In this document: in pieces, positions 21,473 through 33,099 of the stretch | How positions within the stretch are numbered: the first letter of the stretch is position 1 | How the letters are laid out: every line of letters starts with the position of its first letter | Source of the DNA: Flammula alnicola | Taxonomy: Eukaryota > Basidiomycota > Agaricomycetes > Agaricales > Strophariaceae | NCBI GenBank assembly: GCA_015499995.1 | Contig: JADNRV010000199.1 | Coordinates: 25,706 to 89,705 of the forward strand | Length of the DNA stretch: 64,000 nucleotides | Reading direction: 5' to 3' | Position numbers and translations under genes: made by a program | Notes under the pieces: generated by a model | Databases searched by the model: none | The model's input: only the letters and a program-made list of their open reading frames with translations | What the model was told of the DNA's origin: nothing

Positions 21473-21630
21473 TGCAGCATGCAACGTCTGAATTTTATAT
21501 ACACGACGTAAAATAAAGGCCCCCAAGGCCGCCCAAGACACCAGCTACAACCCACAGACCAAGAAAAGTAACAGATTTCTATATACATTAAAAGAGGAAG
21601 AGAGGGAAAGGTCGGTCAAGTAGAAATCCA

Positions 21631-23601
21631 CTAATTGTCGGTCTGCATGAGAGCATCGTCGAGTTCGTCGAGCTCGTCAGCCTCGCGAGAATCGTCTGGC
21701 TCATTGGGGTCGTGAGAGCCGGCAAGCGCGTCGTCGTTGAAAAGGTCGTCAGCTGCAATTTGAGTGGCAGCAACCGAGGACGAGGTAGACGGGGCTTGGC
21801 GAGAAGAACTGGCGATGGGAGTATCGGCAGACTGGTACGACTTGAAGGCGGTATCGGCGGCGGCATAAGCCAGGGCAGTCGACGCATCGTTGCTCGGGAG
21901 CTTGGCAAGAAACCCATTAGAAGTGGTCATGGGCGGAAAGCCAGGCTGGTTGGCCGATTCGTCGAGATAGGAGTCGAGGAGGGAATAGTCGCCGTTCAAC
22001 AAAGTATCCAAAACATCCATCCCTTCGAAGCGAGGGCCAACGATATGGCCAGGAGGGAAGTTGGTTTTGAGATAGCGGGCATGTTCCATCAGCTGCGCGA
22101 GGGAGAGTGCCGCCTGTCGATTGGCGCAGGCAGAAAGCTGGGCAAAGAGAGTAGCATCCTGAAGGAACTGGTTGATCTGGGCCACAAGGACTTGAAGCTC
22201 TGAAAGGAACATCTTAGAAATAAAATCAGGAAAGAAAAGGGTATAAAACGGACGGTGGCGCGAGGAAGAGACAAGAGGCGAGATAGACGCCAGCACTTGG
22301 TCGAGCTCCTGAGGGTTGAGCTCGAATGTGCAACGCGACTTGCCACCTCTCTGGCAAGGTCCACAGCGACGACCCCAGCCGATAAATTTACACTCATGAG
22401 GCTCTCCGGTAAAGAGATGAGTGGTACAGGCGAGGCAACGACCAGGATTCTGAAAAAAAAGGTCAGAAATCAAATAGGCGAGGAAACTAGTAGGACAAAC
22501 GCACCTGCAGACGTTCTGGTATATTGAAAACAATCTGGGAAGGGGAAACAGCATCCGGGTGGGCAGGACCAGGAGCCGACAAGATTTGTTGAGCGATGAC
22601 TTCGCGAGGCAGGATGGGGGGTTTGCCTTTGGCTTTGGCTTTGCCCTTCGCAATCTTGGGCGCGGGTTCTGGGTCATCCGCAAGCTCGTCGATTTGTTCA
22701 CCGTCAGAATCCGGAGGGGCAACGACAGAAGCAGTCTTGCGAGCCTGGGACCCAGACGGAGCCACTTTAGTGATAGGAGCTAGCAGTTAAAAAGTTAGAA
22801 AAGAAATCAAATAGGGAGACAAAAAACTCACAAGTAGCCCGCGCAGAAGCCTTGCGAGGTTTCGAAGAAGAAGTGATACCAGATGGAACTGGTGTCACTT
22901 TGGAGGGCAGAGTTCCCTGAGGCGGGGGAGCGGTCTTGAGTTGCGAGCGGGAATGAGTAGAGATGGAAGGAGCCGGGGAAGGAGCGGTTTGATGAGAAAT
23001 AGTCGGGGCCGGAGGATCTAAATAGAAGTTAGAAAGAAGAAAGGGAAGGAAGGTTAGAGACGGAAGGACGTACTGACTCTCTTACACTTTTTAGGGGGAC
23101 CAGTCTTAATGGAAGGAAGAGGTACTTCAGGCGGGGAATCAGACTCCTCGCTAGCCTCGGCGTCCTCCTCGCTATCCTCGACAGGGGTGCCGCGATACTC
23201 GTAGGAAGCTAGGAGACGGGTCGACAGGAGAAAATGATTGTCCGGCTAGAAAAACAAAGGGATAAGGGAATGGAAAGTAGGAAGACGCAGGAAGAACTTA
23301 CGTTAAAGTCCTCTGGAGACTTGCGAATCAGCCAGGTGTTCCACGCGGGGGGACGACTACCGAGCTCATGAGCGGCCACTGAGAGAGAGGTGGCAAATGC
23401 GCGAAGAGCATCGCACTCTAATAAGTCGTTGGGATAACGCGCTAGGTGCTTAGACAGAGGACCGTGGATATTGTTGATAGTATTGAGGATATCAGACGCA
23501 GGGGGGTGCCGGCCAGAAGCCCGATGTGAACTAAAGATCCTGGAAGTAGGCCTGATCAGATCACGAATGAAGGCAAAATGGTCGGGGGATGTCGAAGCCA
23601 T
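21631..23601 (-). CDS. asORF4 copy 1: antisense spliced gene with Zn2Cys6-like cysteine cluster
   Basis: Starts MASTSPDHFAFIRDL at 23601. Exon 1 runs to 23302 (100 codons) and about five more exons follow, separated by short GT-AG introns. The middle is rich in Pro/Ser/Lys with acidic patches (DSGGEQIDEL-like) and a KGKAKAKGK basic stretch. Near 22400 lies a cysteine cluster with C-X2-C-X11-C-X8-C-X2-C-X7-C spacing around GWGRRCGPC, reminiscent of fungal Zn2Cys6 DNA-binding domains but with a longer first loop. A helical segment (LVAQINQFLQDATLFAQL) and an acidic tail ending ALMQTDN follow. It may be a nuclear DNA-binding protein; this is inference. Exons looked open by eye. Confidence 0.58.
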
Positions 23602-23646
23602 GGGGAAAATGAAAGAAGAGAAGAGAATGGTGGAAAAAGTTGAACA

Positions 23647-23680
<34 letters not shown>

Positions 23681-24768
23681 ACAATTTCAAATGTAGGGCC
23701 CCTCCGAAGAGAGACCCTATGCCTTGCGCCCTTGCGGGGCAGACAGCAGCTTGCGCTGCCACTTGGAATCAACTTAGATTCAATACCCGGCCTAATCAGC
23801 CGAGTGAACCGACAGAGGATTTAGTGCTCTCAAGCTGGGTCACAAGGGACTGCCTTGGCCCACTACGGCTCGCGTCTCACCGGGGAGTTATTATAGAGCC
23901 CCAGCTACTCGGTTTCCCGTTGCAGGGCAGATGGTTCGCTGAAGCCAACCGGCGCGGATCCCCATCTGTCCCCACTCTCTGCCTTGCCAGCAACCAACCG
24001 TGTTGTGCATCCGAGAATCGATCCGACAGACAGATCTCAGCACGGAGTTATTTCCAGCTTGGTTTCCCATATTGGTGCGCATCGGTCCAGGAACTCTTCC
24101 GCCCTCCATTTCTTAGAACAGACGGCCTCCCTCCCAGAGTGTCAACTAACGCCTCGGGGCAAACCCCCTACAAGCTCCCAGTATGGGACTGGGTAACCCA
24201 GGTCCGAATTACAACCACCCGCCGAAGATCCCTGGTGGGGACCCCTTTGGGCACAGTCTACAGGTCCAAGCCTGAGTCTGTTGGGCCCCTGCCGTCAAAT
24301 TGCCGACTAACAACCCTTACTAATCCGGTTTATGCCAGCAAGCAGCTGGACCGGGAGTTCGTGGTGGAGGGTGGCCTGGCCCTTCTCAGGACGTTCGGCT
24401 TGTTCTATATAAACTACCCCCGCTTACTGCCCCCTGTGCTTTCGCTCCCGTAATGGGTACGACTGGTGTATCAAGCCAGCCAATTTGGGGTACGGTGAAT
24501 GTTCCCCCCCGATATGCCGCGGGCTTGCCAGGCCCAGAGATCCGCATCCCACTCGGCCGGAGGATCATGACATCCAGCCTTAGTCCTACAGCCGTTTACC
24601 GGCATGCAGTACCGATTGTGACTGTAACCAACTGTTTGTCACAAACTCCTTCCTTTGTAATCAGGTAGAAGGGATGAATGGGAATCGAACCCACAACCTT
24701 TCCAGCAGCTGCACAGCCACCTCAACAGGTCTTTAGTGATCGAAACCACTGGGCTACTGTGGCCCCCC
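23647..24768 (-). mobile_element. S1 SINE, second copy, at the junction of two antisense modules
   Basis: The inverted copy of 9443-10556 with poly(A) as T at 23647-23674 and the tRNA-like head at the right (box B complement at about 24686, box A complement at about 24750). The flanks do not match as a target-site duplication. The left side is the asORF4 leader (AAAGTTGAACA, as at 40010-40020) and the right side is asORF1 intron 2 (GTCATCAGCTAGC, as at 17065). This points to recombination between two S1 copies or to loss of one flank. Confidence 0.85.
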
Positions 24769-25232
24769 GTCATCAGCTAGCTGAGACAGAATAGACAAAT
24801 GGAAAACACACGGAAGAGCTAGTGGCAGCAGCGGCCTTGGGACCAGTCAGAATATCGCCTTTGAGGGCACGCGGCTGAATGCTCAAGTGCAACGCGCAGA
24901 CTGCAGCAGCCTTCTCGCTCAGCTTGTAGGGTTTGTGAGTATCCTGGAGCTCAGCAAAGATGTTGGCGACATGGGTGACAGCCTGAGCAGCGCCAGGGTT
25001 ACTAGCGACAGTACTAGTGTGCGAGGACCATTTGGACTAAAGAAAAATGAAGTTAGAAAAGAAACAAAGAGAGAGAAGAAAAGCGCACCATAAGATACGT
25101 GGTTTCCTCAAGAGGTTGGGCATAGTTGGCCAACGTCGCACCGGGCACGCCACAAATAACATCGAGAAGTTTAACCTTCTGCATGATATCCAGGTAGCTA
25201 GGAAGGTTGCGTTGATGGTCAACAGAAGCCAT
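24769..25232 (-). pseudogene. asORF1 copy 2: 5' part only, undamaged frame
   Basis: Starts MASVDHQRNLPSYLD at 25232. Exon 1 reads through CGVPGATLANYAQPLEE to LM, showing the frame lost in copy 1. The intron GTGCGC...TTTAG follows, and exon 2 reads SKWSSHTSTVASNPG to TSSS. The copy is cut at 24769 in intron 2 by the S1 junction, so exons 3-7 are missing. Identity with copy 1 is very high by eye (about 98%). The upstream TATA-like box is kept. It cannot make the full protein. Confidence 0.65.
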
Positions 25233-25589
25233 TGAGAGGTAGAGGAGAAGAGGTGTGCAGAAAAGTAGAAAAGAAACTACTGGAGAACAAGAGCGAAACA
25301 GCTAGCCTCTTTATACCAAAGCTAGCTGCTGTTTTCAGACGACATGAGGTGATAGAGATAACGCCCTAGCTCAAGAAACAGTCTCAGAAGGGAAAACTCG
25401 AACCAATCACATTGAAATGCGCATAGAGTACAGATTAATTGCAAATATCTACTCTAAAAGGCGTAGGAGGTCGGTTAAGAAGACATCGCGGCATTTGTGG
25501 TTGGAATTGAAAAGAATAGGGTCGCGTTCAAAAGGAGTAACCTGTCATGCAGAGCGTATGGTCGATGCCTCAGCCACATGTCGGAGATT

Positions 25590-25775
25590 TAAATTTGGCG
25601 TTACAACACATTTGGCATTGTAACGGCCGTTGAAGCCGAGATCCAGCCTTCCTAATTTAGCTGTAACTGCCGAGCTTGCCGGCGTGACCATTGTGACGAT
25701 AGCTGTAATCGGCATTGCCGTTGTGACGATAGGATGTAATCGGCATTGCCGTTGTAATGCCCTGTAACACCCGAG
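25590..25775 (+). repeat. Subterminal repeats of the Plavaka element, left side
   Basis: GTAATCGGCATTGCCGTTGT is repeated (near 25708 and 25738) together with GTGACGATAG and GTTACAACAC/GTAACGGCCG variants. Such clustered short repeats near the ends are where CACTA-like transposases bind. The right end has related GTTACAATGCG and GTGACA motifs (34970-35030). Confidence 0.6.
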
Positions 25776-25901
25776 CGCCTCTTGATCGATGTTGATTGCT
25801 TGCACACATCCACAATATACCCTCTTCCTCGACGTTTCTTGAACAAGGAACCCACACATTCATTTCCTGTACCACTACTTCTGTTGTTGTACACTTTTCC
25901 C

Positions 25902-28900
25902 ATGTCCTCCGGCAAAAAACCATCCAGAAATCCTGCTGTCGAGCAGGTTCAATGCACTATCTGTCTGGGATCTTTTGAGCGCAAAGGATTCGGACGCCAT
26001 CACAAAGCATGCGAAGAGAGGCATCAACTAGAGGTTCAAGAAAAGAAATTTGCAAGACGAACTAAAGCATCCACCATCCCACCTGGTATGTCATTGTTTC
26101 TGGTACGAGTTGGTGAATATAGCCTGATACATTTTAGCAGCCGCCCGTGTTGGTTCTGGTCGTTCAGTCTCGAAACCTTGGGAGCAATTAGGACGCTTGG
26201 GTGAGGAATATTTTGTCTCCTTGTATTTTGGACAGTGGCTAACGTCTTATCAGAGCTCGATCCCGAGGATGATAAGGTTTCTGCAGCTGCTTCAAGTCGA
26301 GAATCCATTGAGACAGGTCGGTATCAATCAAGCTTGTATATTGCTGCTGCTGATCACCATCGCTGTATGTAGAAATGGATGCCAATGATCCTAGTGAACA
26401 AGAAAGCGGTCCCTCTATGGACGATGTCAAGATCGAGTATCACCCACATACCAAACGGCGCCCTGATATCTTTCCCCTCAAGACGTACCAAGCAAATAAA
26501 CGCAAGGCTAAGACCATCAACTCAACACGTCCCCGCCCCAAGCGGCCGTGGAAACCATTTGGAAGCCGTGCCGAGTTCGAATTTGCGGAGGTCGCTATCA
26601 AGGCCTCACTCACCAAGAATCAAGTTAACGCCCTGATTGATGTTATGCGGCGCTGTGTCGATGGTAAAGATGAGTTCGCCATCCGCGATCATGCGCACCT
26701 CTGTGAGATCTGGAATACAAGTGCCGTTCTTCATGCAACGGTTGGTTATTCCTAATATCTGCTGACAGGCTTACCCATTCGCTGATAAGACATCCTAGCC
26801 TCAAAAACACTTGATATCTGTTGAATACAAGCCGGACGACATACGAACATTTGATTTTTGGTCACGTTCAATTTGGGACTGGGCTCTAGAGTGCATCAAG
26901 GATCCTATCCTTTCCGCGCATATTCAGTGGGATGCGCAGCGGTTGTTCAAGTTTAATGGGACTAGATATGTACGCTTTATTCACGAACCATATACTGCTG
27001 ACCGCTTCTGGAACATACAAGTATGTATACATTTCTCATTTATATATGTTTATGATGTAATAGATCTTTGATACTAGTCTCGCCTTCCTCCTGGTGGCAA
27101 ACCTTTGTGCTTCATACTTTATGCCGATAAAACAAAACTCTCTTCGTTTGGAACAGTTATGGGATATCCGGTCTATGCACGCATTGGGAATTTCGACGTT
27201 CACATTCGAAATGGCACTGGTGTCGGTGGCGGTGAGCTTGTGGGCTGGTTGCCAATCGTAGGCCAATAAATGGGATATTGTGTATCAGAGCTGACCAATA
27301 TCTACATGTACAGGTCCCAGAAGATGAAGCTGAGAAAGGGAAAAAAGACTACGTTGATTTTAAACGTATTGTCTGGCATAAATCATTCTTCAAACTCCTC
27401 GAGACAATAGCACCACATTCTGTAACTGGTTGCTGGGTGAAATGTGGCGACAATGTTGACCGCCATTTGTTCCCGATAGTGCTTATATTCTCCGCTGATT
27501 ATGAAGAGCAGTGAGTTCAGCTATTAATCATATATGCCAACATTAATTTCTATCTAGATGTGTCATGGGCCTGAATCGTGGCTTCATGGGTTTGGAACCA
27601 TGTCCAATCTGCCACGTTCCAAAGGATGCACTTCATGATTGCGGAAAGGTTTGGCAGCTTCGTTCAGGTGCTGAAACAGAGAAAATTATTGCCGAATCTC
27701 GAGTGCTCAATGCAAAAGAAGGAGAGGAATTGCTTAAAGCTAATGGTCTTCGCGCAATTGACGTAAGTTAAATATCTCTATTTTCAAATGTGAAATTTGA
27801 CACCGAGTTAAAGAATGCATTCATGAGTGTTGCGTGGTCAGACCCGCATGAAATCCTATCATATGATCATATGCATAACGATTCACATGGGCTAGGCGGA
27901 AAACACCTTTATTCAAGTGTCCTTACTTATCTGAAAGCTTCTGGACGTGACGAGTTGGCTGAGCTTGATAGGAGGTCTGTTTCTTAGCTTCAAGTTTGCT
28001 TTGGTGCTGTCTTGCTAATTGCCTCTGCCAGGTTCAAGGCTATGCCTTCATGGCGTGGTCTGACTCATTTTGATCAGGTTGTAAGTCTGGATTTTACAGA
28101 TGCAACAAAACTTGAGCATCTGGTCAAGGTGTGTTTCTAATTCATGGAATGCCATGTAACATTAATTAATTATTTACCTAGATTTTGCTCTTCACGAGCC
28201 ACAATCTAATCAAGAAGAAATATAAAGAGGGCGCTCTTCTTATTTCTTGCCTTCGCGCCTACTTGAACATGATTACATATATTGGCTTACAAGTCTGTAC
28301 AGACGAAACAATTGCCGCTGGTCGAGACGCTGTGAGAAAATTTTCTGAACTGATGAAAGTACGTTGCTTGGAAATATAATGTTTTCTCGGGTCGACAGAT
28401 TAGCTGACCAAATGCGTACTCACAGGAATATAAGAATCAATCGACGCTCCAGGCTGACAAGAACTGGGATATCCCTAAAATGCACCTTCGCGTGCACGCC
28501 TTCGATGACATCATAGCCAAGGGAGCCACTCGTAACTATAATACAAAGATCAATGAGGGTCTTCACCCGCCCATCAAGGAGTTCTACGAGCAGATAGGAA
28601 ATGGTAAAGATGTTGATGAACAGGTATGATAAATATCATTGCTCCATTTTTCCTATCACTCTAAATGTTTTGAACAGATTATGCATCTTGACCATCAGTC
28701 ACGAATAGCAAAATCAATTCGATTCCAGATTGACCTCTATGATGGAAAATTTGACGCTGACCCCGAAGTCGAAATGGAAGACTCACGTCCAGATACACTG
28801 AAACCCGGAGGCTCATTCAAATCTGGCCATATCATTTTTGGATCAGTACAGAAATCCTGTTCGCTCAAAGACATTTCAGCCGCGCATGCAGGCGATTCTG

Positions 28901-29514
28901 CATTTACACGATTCCAGAGTAAATTCCATCGCTTTCTGCGAGACAATTTCTCTGCGGAATTTAGCGCTGCCGATTTCGGCAAGATTCTTGATGCAAATTC
29001 AGAGGTGTGTTCGCAAAATTTGAGCAGAAATTTTCAAGACATGAACTCACCACTTCTGCAGATACTCGAATATCGCTATCTCAAAGTGTCTTTCATATCG
29101 AAGGTCACTTGGGAGGCAGAAACAAACCATCTGCGCTGCAATCCAAACTTTATGAGCAAGCCCCGCTATGACTATATTCTCGTCGCTACACCAGATGGTG
29201 GTGTCATGTTTGCGAAGCTCATCTTTATGTTTACCACCGCAACAAATGATAGGATAGACCCATGGGTATTGATTCAACCCTATGATGCTCATATTGGACA
29301 ACCTACCACTTGCGAAAAGGACTTTCAACTTTACCGAGTTCGCACCAAAGTCCGCTCATCATCCTGCTTTATTTCGGCCAAATCAATTATTCGAGGTGTT
29401 GTGGTTCTTCCGAGCTACGTGAAAGACGAAGATTATTATGTTTTCGATGTTCTTGATGATGACCTATTCTTACGCGTACAGGATCTCTGGAAAGTGCGGT
29501 TGGGGCAGCAATAG
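25902..29514 (+). CDS. Plavaka-type transposase, about 13 exons
   Basis: Starts MSSGKKPSRNPAVEQ. The N-terminal zinc-finger-like motif is CTICLGSFERKGFGRHHKAC. The conserved Plavaka blocks follow in order: RPWKPFGSRAEFEFAEVA, ISVEYKPDDIRTFDFW, SIWDWALECIKDP, YADKTKLSSFGTVMGYPV, GWLPIVPEDEAEKGKK, FPIVLIFSADYEEQCVM, PCPICHVPKDALHD and HNDSHGLGGKHLY. The end is LWKVRLGQQ. Introns are 45-80 nt with GT-AG ends, and every exon I checked is open across the joins, so the protein (roughly 850-900 residues) may be intact. It would cut and join the element ends. Catalytic acids cannot be assigned with certainty by eye. Confidence 0.88.
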
Positions 29515-29642
29515 TAGAGTCGTCTGCAGATTATTAGCCGAGTATGTAATAATCGATAATCGTTCGGAACTTGGTATCTTTGAACATCTCTCTTGCTTCG
29601 CTGTGATCCTCCACACCTACACAACCTTCTTCTCTTCTCAGT

Positions 29643-31488
29643 CATGCCACGCAAGAAAACAACACCTGAAAGCGAGGGCGAGAAATTCAGTGATCCCAGC
29701 TCTGGCAGTGACGACACGAGCAGTGAAGAAGAGGTGGTTGAAGACACCTGGGTCTTCCCTCTTATTCCAGATGATGCAAAGCGTTCTGTATTCAAAGCAG
29801 TATGTGGAAGTTTACCTCCCAAATATTCAAACCAGACAATGATCTTCCTTTATAGGTACTCAAAGAGGCCCAGCTCAAAGTAAGCGAGCTCCAGTTCACC
29901 AACCGTAAACTCCTTATGCGCAATGCGGAGCTCGTGGCGCGACTCAAGAAGTCTAATGGGTCTCAACGTCAAAAGTCTGGAAATAAGGAGTCGCTTTCGG
30001 ATGCAGAACTTCGTATTTCACGCTTCGCAAAACTCTTTGGAGTCATGCATGAGCCCTTCGTGCTTCCACCAGCGCTTACTGCACGGCCATCTATGGATAG
30101 TACAGATCCCAGAAGATACCAGTCTGACCTCTCGAAGCTACAAGGTATCACAGCAGAGCTTTATGAGGTATTGCCAGACGACATGCACGAGCAGATTCAG
30201 TTTAGTTCATCCTTTCGCAAGCTGGTACGTGGTCAAGGTCTGCTCTGCAAATTCCTGTCGCATGTGACTGAATTCAAAAGTAGTTTCTAGCCCAGCTGAG
30301 TAGTGGCCGTCGAACCATGATGCACCAGCTTCGTTCAAAAACTGCCACCAAAATTTTCCACCAACTAGCTGAATATTATGAAGTTGACTTCGAGCGCGAA
30401 ACTATACCCAAATTCCAAGCAAAACTGAAGTTCCCCAACGAGAAGGAGTACTCAAAATTTGCACCAATTCTCTTTCCAGAAGGGAAGCGCAACATGGCAA
30501 AGCTTTTTCGCTCTGTCGAGCTTACAGCTGTAATGTACATTTCATTAGTTGTCGAGACGTTGAGGCTCATAGAAAGTGCTCTTCAAAATTAGATGTTAAA
30601 GTCCATTCTCTTCGGCCCCACATCTTTGACTTCCAAAAAACCGCCTTCATCTATTACGCAGGGAAGAGTCTGGGGATTAACGTTCACCACGCCTGGTGCT
30701 ATTGCGCTCATGGCCACTCTCGTGAGTTACTTAATTCACAATGCAATCATCTCGTTAATGAGTATTTATTTGTAAGGCAATCTTTTTACATTCTCCGGAC
30801 AAAGAATTTGCACAAACTGGTGCGCAGTCCAAGATCCCTTACCAGAAGTGGTTTGACCACTACAAGAGCTTCTTAATGAAGAACGCGGAAAAGCAGGAAA
30901 TCACGGAGCTATTCATGTGGTGGAATGCGCGCGTCTTTTCATTCAATTCAGCTACACAGGATGACGAGGGGAGTGAGGAGGAAAGTAGTGGCATGGATGA
31001 AGCCGAGCGTGTTCTCAATGCGGGTAATTCTGACTCGGGAACATCTGCGATGGACCGAGAACGTGATGTTTGGGCCAACAATTACCAAACCCATGGCGGC
31101 GGCGACGATGAAGACTTTGTTGATCAGTTCAACAACCTCGCAGTCGACATGCCAGAGAAATCAGCCCAGCCAAAATCATCAAGCAGGGCCCGCTCCTCCT
31201 CGTCTACTGGTGTTTTATCTTTAGATACTGCTGCTCCCGATCCATCAAGCTCCAAGTCCCAACCAGAGGTTACCGCAAATCAGGAGCCCGCCCAAGATCA
31301 GATTGCGCTGCCCAAATCCAAACATACGTCAAGTCAAAAGCCGAAACGTGGCCCGTCGAACACCAAGGGGAAGCAAAAGGCAGTAGCTGTCAACGTTGAA
31401 GGTGATTTGGTAGGAGAAGATCCTCAGGCTATTGAGAACAGAGGTGCTGGGAGGACACGGAGTCTGAGATCCAGGAAGGAATTTTAGT
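29643..31488 (+). CDS. Accessory gene of the Plavaka element (possibly DUF6698-like)
   Basis: Starts MPRKKTTPESEGEKF. Five exons: the first ends at KRSVFKA, then VLKEAQLKVSELQF (coiled coil) to SSFRKL, AQLSSGRRTMMHQLR to VELTA, MLKSILFGPTSLT to ALMATL, and AIFLHSPDKEFAQTG to the end. The central part (QGRVWGLTFTTPGAIA, WFDHYKSFLMKN, LFMWWNARVF) resembles the DUF6698 pattern of basidiomycete proteins, though I cannot confirm it. The C-terminus is a long acidic and Ser/Pro/Lys-rich tail. All five exons read in one frame. It lies 128 bases downstream of the transposase in the same direction. Function unknown. Confidence 0.65.
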
Positions 31489-31639
31489 AGTCGACGGTCG
31501 TATACCTGCCTCAACGCAGCTGCAGCTTTTTCTCTATTCTGTCGTAACACAGATATCATGTAATTAGATTGATGCTCTCTGCATATTAACGTGAACAGCG
31601 GCATGATGCAGACCGATCGTGGGTTCAACATTCAACAGT

Positions 31640-32146
31640 CATCAACTCTGATCTTAACCTTGCAGCACCCTCTCTCTCTGAAGCAGAAGAGAACGGATAC
31701 CAAGGCGCATACTACTTCACCTCTCCATCTGCCCATCCAGAAAATAGAGAAGCATTTCCTCCAGCTCGCCTATCGACACCCGAAAGTCAGCAATTACGCA
31801 ACCCAATGTTCCGTCTCTCCCAGAGACTGACGGAGAAACCGAGACTGAACCGAGGGTTTCACGACCGAGCCAGAACACGAAATTCCACGCACCTCAGAGG
31901 TCGTTTTCTTTGGGCTGGAGGAACAACAGGAGAAGAATATCCTCGAAGACATCGAGAAAGCAGGCATCATGAAGCAAAAGATCGACGAAAGCGATTGGGA
32001 GATTAAATTTACTGTATGTCATTCTGGAGTCTCACCCTTATCCCGTATATTAAAATCTTGCCGCAGCACGACCCACACATCGCGTATCCGCGCATATACA
32101 ATGATTTATTCAGTGAGTCTTTCTAACCGTCTAGTTTCGATGACCA
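31640..32146 (+). pseudogene. Unidentified host-like exon fragments in the Plavaka element
   Basis: A reading with ENGYQGAYYFTSPSAH, then after a frame change EVVFFGLEEQQEKNILED and MKQKIDESDWEIKF, is followed by an intron GTATGT...CCGCAG, a short exon HDPHIAYPRIYNDLF and another donor GTGAGT. It looks like real coding sequence with splice sites but in broken frame. I do not recognise the gene. It lies between the accessory gene and the VPS10-like piece. Confidence 0.4.
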
Positions 32147-32280
32147 TAACAATGCCTCTTAGCGCTCAAATCTCGTTCCCACCTCCTCAACTCTCTATCG
32201 CTCACGCCCTCACCCAATCAACCCCTCTCACACGTTACGAGACGAAAGCCCAACGCATCCTCTCTTCGCCACTTACGATG

Positions 32281-32408
32281 TCCATACCCAAACAGCTCGC
32301 AGCGTCAGGCGGCGTGGACAGCGTTGGCGAATACTTGCGGAACTACAAGAAGAGCGACACTTTCTTGAGCACGGATGCTGGTTTGACATGGCGAATGATC
32401 ACGCAAGG
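32281..32408 (+). pseudogene. VPS10/sortilin-like exon fragment
   Basis: Reads GGVDSVGEYLRNYKKSDTFL then STDAGLTWRMITQG and ends at a GTACGC donor. The pattern VGEYL...Y...DTFLSTDAGLTWRM is the beta-propeller repeat region of fungal VPS10, the vacuolar sorting receptor. Only about 40 residues remain, with no rest of the gene nearby. I infer capture by the transposon. Confidence 0.55.
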
Positions 32409-32462
32409 TACGCAGATATTCTTTTGAATGACATTTGAGCTGCTGTCTGAAAAGTTTCTTCT

Positions 32463-33057
32463 AGTACCCAAGCGCTCGAGGACGTCGGGAAGCATACTTC
32501 AAGCCGCCCTGTGCTATCTGGAAGCAATGGATGACGCCCATCTTGACCAATCGACGACCGGCGACGACCTGAAGACTGTCCGAGTTACCGACAATGAAGC
32601 CGACGATTCAGATTCCATGCAGCAGCTTGGAGATGGAGACAATGTTTCTCTCTCCAGCCTGCTCGTAGAGCCTTCAACTTCGTCCGACTCCGCACCGACG
32701 ATGATATCATCGTCGCCTTCGTTGCCCTCCCCTCTTCTCTGCCCTCGAAACACCTTTCTAGCATCCCTCATTTTGGCATCGAAGTTTTTTCAGGATAAAT
32801 GCTACTCTAATCGTCCTTGGGCTAAGTTGTCCGTTCTACCCCCACGAGAAATCGGCCGTTGCGAACGCGCCCTTGGCCAAGCCTTGGAATGGTCCTTCTG
32901 GGTCGGAAAAGGTCCCATTCAGAAGCAGACCAGCTCGCCACCTACTCGCGCCATCATCAGATCTCAGAGCGAAAGCTTCGTACTCGCGACTCCAGTCGGC
33001 AACATCTCCGCTCCTTCTGTCAACAAATCACTGCGCGAATGCGCGACATTATGTTAA
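32463..33057 (+). pseudogene. PHO80-like cyclin fragment
   Basis: Reads VPKRSRTSGSILQAALCYLE, an acidic loop of about 50 residues, then LLCPRNTFLASLILASKFFQ, NRPWAKLSVLPPREIGRCER and LGQALEWSFWVGKG, ending SVNKSLRECATLC. This is the cyclin box of fungal PHO80/Pcl-type cyclins with its usual Ser-rich tail. It begins at a splice-acceptor-like TTCTAG, so the first exons are absent. One open reading of about 195 residues remains. A full gene would bind a Pho85-type kinase; this piece lacks the N-terminus. Confidence 0.7.
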
Positions 33058-33099
33058 ATGTGCATGCACCAGCTGCACCGCCCCCAGCACCACCACCGT

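Noticed and set aside
21588..23640. asORF4 as an envelope gene
   Set aside because: No signal peptide, no membrane segment and no fusion-type motif; the cysteine cluster and basic stretches point to a nuclear or nucleic-acid role.
25590..25775. CRISPR-like short repeats
   Set aside because: Repeats are few, unevenly spaced and at a transposon end. The organism is a fungus and no cas-like genes are present.
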